From: a virus
DNA length: 64,000 bases
Virus record (IMG/VR): IMGVR_UViG_3300032223_002232
Location: 62,001-126,000 of that record
Direction: 5' to 3' (one strand)
Every line of letters begins with the position of its first letter. The first letter of the stretch is position 1. Both the position numbers and the translations under genes were made by a program. The notes below the pieces were generated by a model. That model saw only the letters and a list, made by a program, of their open reading frames with translations. It was not told the origin of the DNA and searched no databases. Positions 57,875 through 64,000 of the stretch are shown one piece after another.

Positions 57875-59269
57875 ATGGTAGATAAAACTTTGCACCTAGA
57901 CTTTGATTATTTTGAGAAAATCATTATATTCAATGCTCTAATGGATCAACTGTATCTTGAAACGATATTGGAACATACAAATCCAATGTTTTTTCGTGAT
58001 AAGAACATTCAAACAGTATTTAAAGTCCTAAAAGACTTTTATATTGAGAATAAAATTGTTCCAAACATAACAGAGCTTAAAGCACATCTTAATGATGAGC
58101 AAAAAACAGCTTTAAAGGAAGTTTTTATTGGTTTCAATAATATTGATAAGAATTATAATAAAGAACTACTTATAAAAAATACAGAAAGGTTCCTCAGAGA
58201 GAAATCTGTGTTATTAACTGTTGTAGATACATCAATTGATGTTAATTCTGGTAAGATTGATAGTCAAAAGATCCTTAAAACCTTTGAAAAGGCTTGCGGT
58301 ATATCATTAACTGATAATATTGGGTTAGATTACCTTGAAGATATTGATAAACATTGTGCGGATCTTAGTGAAGTATTCAAAACCATATCAACTGGATGGA
58401 AATGGTTGGATAACCATCTTGGTGGTGGCTTTATGGCTGAAGGAAGAGCATTATATGTATTCTTTGGACAAACAAATGTAGGTAAATCAATCTTTCTTGG
58501 TAACATAGCAACTAATATTCTTAATCAAGATAAGACCGTGGTACTAATTTCACTTGAAATGCCCGAACAAGTATATGCAAAACGTATTTCAGCACAACTT
58601 TCTCGCATTCCAATCAATGATTTGAAGCTTCAAGTTGATCCTTTGCGTAATTTTGTTAATCAATACAAGATTAGGAATAGTAAATCAAAGTTAATTATTA
58701 AAGAGTTTCCACCAAAGGGTGTTAGTGTTCTTAATATTAAGAGCTATATTAACAAATTGATAAGCAAAGGCATTAAACCAGATACAATTATCATTGATTA
58801 TATCAACTTGATTGCTCCAGCCGTTGCAAATCAGGGTTCATATGAGTCAATTAAGGGCATTACTGAAGGTATTAGAGCATTATCTTATGAATTTAGCTGT
58901 CCTGTGATATCCGCAACACAAGCAAATAGGGCTGCTGTTAATGAACCACAACCAGACATGGGTAAAACCAGCGAATCTCTTGGTCTTTCAATGACAGTTG
59001 ATGCTCAATTCTCAATTTGGACTCAAGAAGGTGATTCTGATCTCGGAATTATTCATATGGGTATCGTAAAGAATCGTTTTGGTGGAAGAGAGGTTTATAC
59101 TCATCTTAATATTGATTATGAGACCCTTTCGCTTACTGAACCAAGTGATGTTGTAGCTGAATTCTCAGTAAAGGGTAATGTACCCAAGCTTTCAGCTGAT
59201 ATTGAAGCAACTACAATGGAATCAAGTATACTTGATACATTGAATATGATTGATAACATTGCATCATAA
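57875..59269 (+). CDS. 41: Replicative DNA helicase gp41 (DnaB-like)
   Basis: The 464-residue protein is a DnaB-type hexameric helicase: an N-terminal helical domain (1-160) with MDQLYLETILEH and Walker A FFGQTNVGKSIFLGN near 200. It continues with LISLEMPEQVYAKRI, TIIIDYINLI (Walker B) and SATQANRAA, and KNRFGG near the end. It moves 5' to 3' ahead of the polymerase with the primase at 28687. T4 gp41 has 475 residues. The stop overlaps the next gene by one base. Confidence 0.93.
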   Translation: MVDKTLHLDFDYFEKIIIFNALMDQLYLETILEHTNPMFFRDKNIQTVFKVLKDFYIENKIVPNITELKAHLNDEQKTALKEVFIGFNNIDKNYNKELLIKNTERFLREKSVLLTVVDTSIDVNSGKIDSQKILKTFEKACGISLTDNIGLDYLEDIDKHCADLSEVFKTISTGWKWLDNHLGGGFMAEGRALYVFFGQTNVGKSIFLGNIATNILNQDKTVVLISLEMPEQVYAKRISAQLSRIPINDLKLQVDPLRNFVNQYKIRNSKSKLIIKEFPPKGVSVLNIKSYINKLISKGIKPDTIIIDYINLIAPAVANQGSYESIKGITEGIRALSYEFSCPVISATQANRAAVNEPQPDMGKTSESLGLSMTVDAQFSIWTQEGDSDLGIIHMGIVKNRFGGREVYTHLNIDYETLSLTEPSDVVAEFSVKGNVPKLSADIEATTMESSILDTLNMIDNIAS

Positions 59270-60189
59270 TGAATATTCAACAAATCGCTCATCATTTGAC
59301 TTCAAATAAGTCATTTCAAGTCTTTACACATAAAGATTTGGATGGTGCTGTTAGTTTTCTTACATTATTGTGGTCAAACCCTACAGCAACTATTACATAT
59401 CGTGAAATTACCAACATGCAAATGGGTGTTATGGATGAATATGTCAAAAAAACATGTAATCCACCATCAATTGTTGTTATGGATATGTCTTTAAGGAAAC
59501 AATTTATTGAAATGCTTGATTATGATTATGTTTATTTTATAGATCATCATAAAGGATCTGAAAATTATGTAAAATCGTTCAAACAAGCTAATATTGTATA
59601 CAAAGAAACTACATCTAATGCATTATTAACAAGAAAGCTGTTAAAAGAATTCTCGCCAGACTTAACAGATGCTCAAAAAAAGTTAATTCTTCTTGCTGAT
59701 GATTTTGATTCTAATAAACTTCAACATAAAGAGTCTTATGATTTAAATATTTTATTCTGGACTCAATTTAAAAATGATTTTTGTTATTTTATTAATTATT
59801 ATAAAGATGGATTTAAGCCTTTTAGTGAAAAACAAAAAGAAATCATCACTCATGCTAAACAAGATGCAAAAGAATTGTTTAAAAATACAAAATGTTTTAC
59901 TGGTGAGATGATAATTGAAGGATTTCCTCAAAAAGTAATTGCAGCTACAACAGATACATATAATAATATTGTAATTGATATGTTAATGAGTAAATATCAG
60001 CCAGATATACTCCTGTATATTAATACAAAAAGTGAAAAGGTTAGTATGAGGCAAAAAGAAAGACCAAACCCAATTAATCTTTCGGCTTTTGCTGAAAAAT
60101 ATTGCGATGGTAGTGGTCATATGAACGCTGCTGGCGGTAGAATCACGCTTCTTTTCATGGAGTTAACTAAAAAACTACAACCTCTATGA
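59269..60189 (+). CDS. DHH-family phosphoesterase
   Basis: The 306-residue protein has the DHH motifs: HKDLDGAVSFL (motif I), VVMDMSLR, and YFIDHHKGSE (the DHH motif), with LADDFDSN; the C-terminal DHHA1-like part ends in CDGSGHMNAAGG. DHH proteins degrade short RNA or single-stranded DNA, or cyclic dinucleotides. Location in the replication block suggests removal of primers or host signal nucleotides. Substrate is inference. The stop overlaps the next ATG by four bases. Confidence 0.82.
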   Translation: MNIQQIAHHLTSNKSFQVFTHKDLDGAVSFLTLLWSNPTATITYREITNMQMGVMDEYVKKTCNPPSIVVMDMSLRKQFIEMLDYDYVYFIDHHKGSENYVKSFKQANIVYKETTSNALLTRKLLKEFSPDLTDAQKKLILLADDFDSNKLQHKESYDLNILFWTQFKNDFCYFINYYKDGFKPFSEKQKEIITHAKQDAKELFKNTKCFTGEMIIEGFPQKVIAATTDTYNNIVIDMLMSKYQPDILLYINTKSEKVSMRQKERPNPINLSAFAEKYCDGSGHMNAAGGRITLLFMELTKKLQPL

Positions 60190-60479
60190 TTATTACATCC
60201 TCACAGCAATTAGAAGACGTTTCAAACCCATCAAATGCTTTAAATATTGAAGAATTTGAGCAAATTACAATGAAATTTGGTGCTTTTGTTTGTATTTGCA
60301 AAGGTAAAAAAATGAATTACCTTAATTTTCTTAAATTTTTAGTTGATGATAAGCGTACACAAAAAATTTATTTTACACTTTTAGGTGAATTTGATTTACA
60401 AAGCATAATAAAAGCGTATCTTGGTTCTACGCCAAATGTCTATAAGAAGATATTTCGTTCAAAAAATAAAACCAAATAA
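60186..60479 (+). CDS. Unknown small protein in gp33 position
   Basis: The 97-residue protein starts MIITSSQQLEDVSNPSNALN and has EFEQITMKFGAFVCICKGKK, then FTLLGEFDLQSIIKAYLG. T4 has gene 33 (112 residues) just before 59 and 32, the same order. Sequence similarity to gp33 is not visible, so this is only a place-based idea. A one-base overlap connects it with the next gene. Confidence 0.5.
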   Translation: MIITSSQQLEDVSNPSNALNIEEFEQITMKFGAFVCICKGKKMNYLNFLKFLVDDKRTQKIYFTLLGEFDLQSIIKAYLGSTPNVYKKIFRSKNKTK

Positions 60480-61129
60480 TGAACATTACCAATTTTGAGA
60501 AAAGAATTTATAATTGTTATCTCAAAAATTTTAGAAAAGGTCAGCCATACAAAGCAAGACAAGATTTTTCTAATTTAGAAGCAAATGTTGCCGCATATTT
60601 GCAGAAAATTTCTTATTTCTTAAGCAAATATAATCATATTGATTGTGAAGAATACTTTGATGCATTTAATTCGTTGCATCCAGATGATAAATACCCACCA
60701 TTGAATTACTTTTTCTCAAGAGCAGCTTTAAAAACTTATTCTTTATATAAAAAGCAACAAGAAGATCGTAATCCCGAAAAGCAATTTGATAAAATTAAAG
60801 ATGGATTAAGGTTTATTGGTATATATTGCATCAATAACAATATACCATTGAACAAATATTTATATTTTAAAGTGGGATATAGTTATGCTTGGCTAAATCA
60901 CTATAGAGAACATCGGATAAACCCATATTGTTTATTTGAATTGGGTGACATCTTTGGTATTCTAAGTGAAATTCCAAAGGATGAACTATATCTTTTTGCA
61001 ACAAACTTGTATGAAAACCTTATAGCCTTTAAAGATAGGTATGAAAAATCTAAAAACACCAAAGAATTTGTCAAAACAGTTACACAAAAAGTAAAATTTT
61101 TTGTTGAAAAAGAGTTGACGAAACATTAA
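60479..61129 (+). CDS. Unknown helical protein in gp59 (helicase loader) position
   Basis: The 216-residue protein is helical and rich in Tyr, Phe and Lys (RIYNCYLKNFRKGQPYK, YFFSRAALKTYSLYKKQQ, ELYLFATNLYENLIAF). T4 gp59 has 217 residues and also lies directly before gp32, so size and place match. The sequence is not clearly alike. It would load gp41 on gp32-covered DNA if correct. gp32 starts 24 bases after. Confidence 0.5.
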   Translation: MNITNFEKRIYNCYLKNFRKGQPYKARQDFSNLEANVAAYLQKISYFLSKYNHIDCEEYFDAFNSLHPDDKYPPLNYFFSRAALKTYSLYKKQQEDRNPEKQFDKIKDGLRFIGIYCINNNIPLNKYLYFKVGYSYAWLNHYREHRINPYCLFELGDIFGILSEIPKDELYLFATNLYENLIAFKDRYEKSKNTKEFVKTVTQKVKFFVEKELTKH

Positions 61130-61142
61130 AACATGATAATAT
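61115..61142 (+). promoter_or_regulatory. Early-type promoter TTGACG-N16-TAATAT of gp32
   Basis: TTGACG (61115-61120) lies in the end of the previous gene; 16 bases; TAATAT (61137-61142); ten bases to ATG 61153. It probably gives gp32 extra transcripts. Confidence 0.6.
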
Positions 61143-61152
61143 TATTAGCATT

Positions 61153-62016
61153 ATGAGTACAAAATACAACGCAAGTCTCTTTGAATCACTTCAAGAGATC
61201 ATTAACAACAAGAGTGCAAACTACGAGTCTGGTTTTAAGGATTTCCTTAAACTTGAGACAGACAAGACGTATGTTGTTCGTCTTATTCCCAATGTTGAGG
61301 ATATTTCCAAGACTTGGTATCACTATGCCCAGCACATTTGGGATAGTGTAGTCACAGGCAAGAAGGTTTCTACCCTTTGCCCTAACACCTACAAGGAGAA
61401 GTGTCCTATCTGTGAGTATCGTTCTAAGATCTGGGCTACAAAGAATCAAGATCTCATTGATGGTATCAATCCTACTAGGAAGAACAAGAGATGGCTCTAC
61501 AATGTCTTTGTTATCAAAGATCCCACTAACCCTGAGAATGAGGGTAAGATCAAGCTTCTTAATGCTGGTGAACAGCTTGAGAAGGTTATTGAGGAAGCTC
61601 GTAGTGGTGAGTTTAAGGATGAGTTTGGTTATAAGATCTTTGATCTTTCCGCTAATGGGTGCAACCTTAACATTAAGGTTGAGAAAAACAAGGGTGGTTA
61701 TCCAACATATGTAAGCTCACGCTTCACATCACCATCAAAGATTGACGCTCTTTCTACTGATGCCGCAATTGACGAGATTCATGCAAATATCAAGCCACTT
61801 GATACGATCTTCAAGGTTCGTACATACAACGAGGTCAAGGATCTTCTTGATGTTCACTTCTTGGGTAAGGATAAGTCAACCGTAACTGACGATAGTATTG
61901 ATGAGGTTAAAGTTGAGTCGGTTACTGACGATGATGATTTTAGTGTTGTAACAAACACATCAAGTACATTATCCGATCAAGAGAAGAGAATGAAGGAAAT
62001 TTTGGAGGATCTCTAA
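61153..62016 (+). CDS. 32: Single-stranded DNA-binding protein gp32-like
   Basis: The 287-residue protein has the gp32 layout: N-terminal helix for cooperativity (1-20), a core with zinc ligands His61, Cys76, Cys84 and Cys87 (STLCPNTYKEKCPICEYR), NKRWLYNVFVIKDP, and an acidic C-terminal tail (DSIDEVKVESVTDDDDF). The tail normally contacts other replication proteins. The codon use is more G/C-rich than neighbours, as in gp23. T4 gp32 has 301 residues. Confidence 0.92.
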   Translation: MSTKYNASLFESLQEIINNKSANYESGFKDFLKLETDKTYVVRLIPNVEDISKTWYHYAQHIWDSVVTGKKVSTLCPNTYKEKCPICEYRSKIWATKNQDLIDGINPTRKNKRWLYNVFVIKDPTNPENEGKIKLLNAGEQLEKVIEEARSGEFKDEFGYKIFDLSANGCNLNIKVEKNKGGYPTYVSSRFTSPSKIDALSTDAAIDEIHANIKPLDTIFKVRTYNEVKDLLDVHFLGKDKSTVTDDSIDEVKVESVTDDDDFSVVTNTSSTLSDQEKRMKEILEDL

Positions 62017-62019
62017 AAG

Positions 62020-62544
62020 ATGAACGAGCGAGAGGAAGCATTTGAAGTTGCAAAACTTGCAGCTATGGTTGGTGGACAGATGAATTTAGTTGATCGAATG
62101 ACAACTGAAAGAATGTCAACCCCTGCTAATAAAATTAATATTCATGATTTTATTAATAAGGTAAAAAACCCAAATGCTTCCTTTCCTGTTTATGCTCCCC
62201 CAACTCCATCAGGATTTGCACCACCTGTTGATGAAAGAATGGTTCAATCAATGGTTCCAGATGCAGTTCCAACATACATACCACCATCAGAACAAGGTGC
62301 TGTTCAACCTCCAACTATACCAGAAACTAAACCACCAGCGGAATCTGTTAACCTTCCTCATATTGTAAAACCATCATCAACACCAATGCCACAGCTAGAT
62401 CCAATTGTTGATGGACCATTTAAACCTGTTTTAACTCGTAGTGATGTTGATAGTATTAGGAATTCGTTAAAAAATATTGACAAGACACTTGCTGGTATGC
62501 TAAAGTTCTTACAAGAAAGTGGCAAACCAAAAGCAAATGAATGA
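62020..62544 (+). CDS. Unknown proline-rich protein between gp32 and gp45
   Basis: The 174-residue protein has an N-terminal helix (REEAFEVAKLAAMVGGQM), an internal helix, a Pro-rich linker of about 85 residues (PPTPSGFAPPVDE, PTIPETKPPAE), and a C-terminal helix (SDVDSIRNSLKNIDKTLAGM). It has a GGAGGA 10 bases before the ATG, one of the few Shine-Dalgarnos. Its end overlaps the clamp gene by eight bases. A tether between replisome partners is possible; not recognised. Confidence 0.55.
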   Translation: MNEREEAFEVAKLAAMVGGQMNLVDRMTTERMSTPANKINIHDFINKVKNPNASFPVYAPPTPSGFAPPVDERMVQSMVPDAVPTYIPPSEQGAVQPPTIPETKPPAESVNLPHIVKPSSTPMPQLDPIVDGPFKPVLTRSDVDSIRNSLKNIDKTLAGMLKFLQESGKPKANE

Positions 62545-63292
62545 CTCCTTAATCCCAATTCCAAAAACTTCTTTGGAAAAATTATTAAAGCCTGTAAACA
62601 GGCTTACAGAATCTTGCGTAATTAGAATTGAATCTAAGAAGTTATTTACTATCTGTACATCAACAGACAATAGTGTTATTCTTTATGCTAAAACAGAACT
62701 TCCTATGGAAGTTGACCCTATAAAACTTAACTTAATTAATATTAAGAAGTTTATGACAGGTTTAGATTGCTTGGGTGATGATGGTGATTTTAAACTTTTA
62801 TATAATGATAACAACATTATATGTAAGTCTATTAACGAAGCAACTGGTGAAAATACACATTTTAAATATCATCTTGTTGATGATAATATTATTAAAGAAT
62901 CAACAGTTAATCAGGAAAGTATTGCTAAATTAAATTTTGATACAGTTTTTGAATTATCTTTAAGTAAGATTAAACAAATCATGTCTGCTTATTCTTTTAG
63001 TACAGACGTTAATAAGATTTATTTTTATACAAAAGATAATTCTGTATGTGCTGATATTGATGATAAAACCTTACAGAACATTGATAATGTTTCTTTGCAG
63101 GTATCTAACGAATTTCAAGGAGAACCCATTTTAACGCCATTGTCGCTTAAAATTGAGGTCTTTAAGAACTTGGCTACAAGCAAGAATCCTATTAAGGTAA
63201 AGATTAATAATCAATTTAAGGTATTTATTTTCCAAACACAGGAAGACCAAAACACTGAGTTAAAATATATAATTTCTGCACTTGTTAAATAA
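62537..63292 (+). CDS. 45: Sliding clamp, T4 gp45-like
   Basis: From the ATG 62537 the product has 251 residues: SLEKLLKPVNRLTESCVIRI, SVILYAKTELPMEVDPIKLNLINIKKFMTGLD (in parts), then LSLSKIKQIMSAYSF and VKINNQFKVFIFQTQED. The double-wing pattern fits phage clamps of the gp45/PCNA type. The clamp tethers the polymerase and couples gp55 and gp33 for late transcription. T4 gp45 has 228 residues. A GTG at 62519 adds six residues inside the preceding gene and is not preferred. Confidence 0.82.
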   Translation: MNDSLIPIPKTSLEKLLKPVNRLTESCVIRIESKKLFTICTSTDNSVILYAKTELPMEVDPIKLNLINIKKFMTGLDCLGDDGDFKLLYNDNNIICKSINEATGENTHFKYHLVDDNIIKESTVNQESIAKLNFDTVFELSLSKIKQIMSAYSFSTDVNKIYFYTKDNSVCADIDDKTLQNIDNVSLQVSNEFQGEPILTPLSLKIEVFKNLATSKNPIKVKINNQFKVFIFQTQEDQNTELKYIISALVK

Positions 63293-63314
63293 CAAATAAG
63301 TGGTAAGATATTGT

Positions 63315-63653
63315 ATGTCAAAAAATAAATTAACTACTGTAGGGTATTTTATTAAGCGTCTCCGTGATTGTGGATATGTAACTGATAAAGTTTTTAATGA
63401 TTTTGCAACATCTGATGCCAGATCTTGGTGTGTTGTTGTAGATCCTAGAAATACTTCAGTATTTATTACTTGTTATAATAATCATAATTATTTAGGAGAA
63501 GAATACTTTGAATTACATGACGGAGGTCAATTTATCCCTTCTCGTTTTAAATTAAAAACTAGTTCAATTGAAACTGTTATCGAATACTTGGTTAAGTATA
63601 ACATAAACAACAAATCTTCTTCATATGGTAAGGAAAAAGAAATTAACCAGTAG
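63315..63653 (+). CDS. Conserved T4-like protein of unknown function
   Basis: From the ATG at 63315 the product has 112 residues: TVGYFIKRLRDCGYVTDKVF, ARSWCVVVDPRNTSVFITCY and GEEYFELHDGGQFIP, then ETVIEYLVKYNINNK. I recall similar proteins in several T4-like phages near the clamp genes, always without assigned role. The GTG at 63300 is not used. Its end is overlapped by the next frame by 29 bases. Confidence 0.65.
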   Translation: MSKNKLTTVGYFIKRLRDCGYVTDKVFNDFATSDARSWCVVVDPRNTSVFITCYNNHNYLGEEYFELHDGGQFIPSRFKLKTSSIETVIEYLVKYNINNKSSSYGKEKEINQ

Positions 63654-64000
63654 TAACCCATCTCTTTCCTCCCAAAATTTAACTAAAGAAGAAAAATCTT
63701 CTTCAGTTATGGATGAAAAACAGATAGAAGATTTGCAGAAAAAAGTATTTGCAGCTATTAACAATCTAGAGCTTCAAAAAAGTTTAGATAGATGGTTAAA
63801 AGAAAATGAAAGTAATACTGCTGTATCTAGAAGAGATTTTAATTTATTAAAAAATAGCATATCCGAATATATGGATTGCTATTTATTATTTGGATATAAT
63901 ATTAATGGTGATAGAGTAATTATTCAAAAATTTAATAAACCAAGAGACCGTGATGCTATCATGGAATTCTTAAAAACAATATTTTTAAAACAACAACACG
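63625..64000 (+). CDS. Partial unknown protein, cut by window end
   Basis: ATG 63625 (VRKKKLTSSNPSLSSQNLTK) opens a frame of at least 125 codons to the window end. The product has a charged start, a helical middle (KQIEDLQKKVFAAINNLELQ) and SISEYMDCYLLFGYNINGD near the end. A second ATG at 63709 is in frame and would give a shorter start. No known family. Confidence 0.55.
   Translation, partial: MVRKKKLTSSNPSLSSQNLTKEEKSSSVMDEKQIEDLQKKVFAAINNLELQKSLDRWLKENESNTAVSRRDFNLLKNSISEYMDCYLLFGYNINGDRVIIQKFNKPRDRDAIMEFLKTIFLKQQH

Overview
The window is a piece of a T4-like myovirus genome: AT-rich, very densely coded, with no intergenic gap above about 190 bases and no tRNA or rRNA gene. Head, neck, portal and baseplate proteins, T4-type replication and recombination proteins, and a gp55-like late sigma factor are all present. 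The set looks distant from T4 itself and closer to T4-like phages of aquatic bacteria. The host cannot be named. A probable two-membrane spanin next to the endolysin points to a Gram-negative host.

Left part (1-39483, mostly minus strand): late genes. From right to left in the reading direction: a membrane-protein and lysis block (about 32.5-35.3 kb, with endolysin and candidate holin and spanin), primase and an AAA NTPase, a GroES-like protein, a clamp-loader small subunit, gp15-like tail protein, a Thr/Pro mucin-like protein, portal gp20, a run of fibre or decoration proteins (YadA-like, glycine-rich, four-LamG), neck gp13, head completion gp4, protease gp21, scaffold gp22, major capsid gp23, clamp loader gp44, baseplate gp25 and gp6, and a beta-propeller protein cut by the window edge. 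Plus-strand cassettes interrupt this block: terminase small subunit (6.2 kb), glycosyltransferase plus sulfotransferase (14.6-16.4 kb), two unknowns (27.8-28.7 kb), and a heme oxygenase plus bilin reductase pair (31.3-32.5 kb).

Right part (39514-64000, plus strand): replication, recombination and late-transcription genes: UvsY-like, UvsW, gp55-like, gp47, a ten-gene island of glycosyltransferases and methyltransferases lying between gp47 and gp46, another glycosyltransferase, DNA polymerase gp43, a ThyX with an internal deletion, UvsX, helicase gp41, a DHH phosphoesterase, two genes sitting where T4 has 33 and 59, gp32 and sliding clamp gp45.

Two observations stand out. First, the heme oxygenase and ferredoxin-dependent bilin reductase overlap by four bases and have their own promoter, so the phage can plausibly make a bilin from host heme. 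Second, about a dozen genes have a promoter of the form TTGAnn-N16/17-TAnnnT whose -10 box ends only 5-10 bases before the start codon, with no ribosome binding site. Late-type genes similarly have a TAARTA-like box a few bases from the start. Many mRNAs are therefore probably leaderless or nearly so, while the capsid gene keeps a strong Shine-Dalgarno. Several of these promoters are folded into hairpins that look like terminators of the preceding gene.
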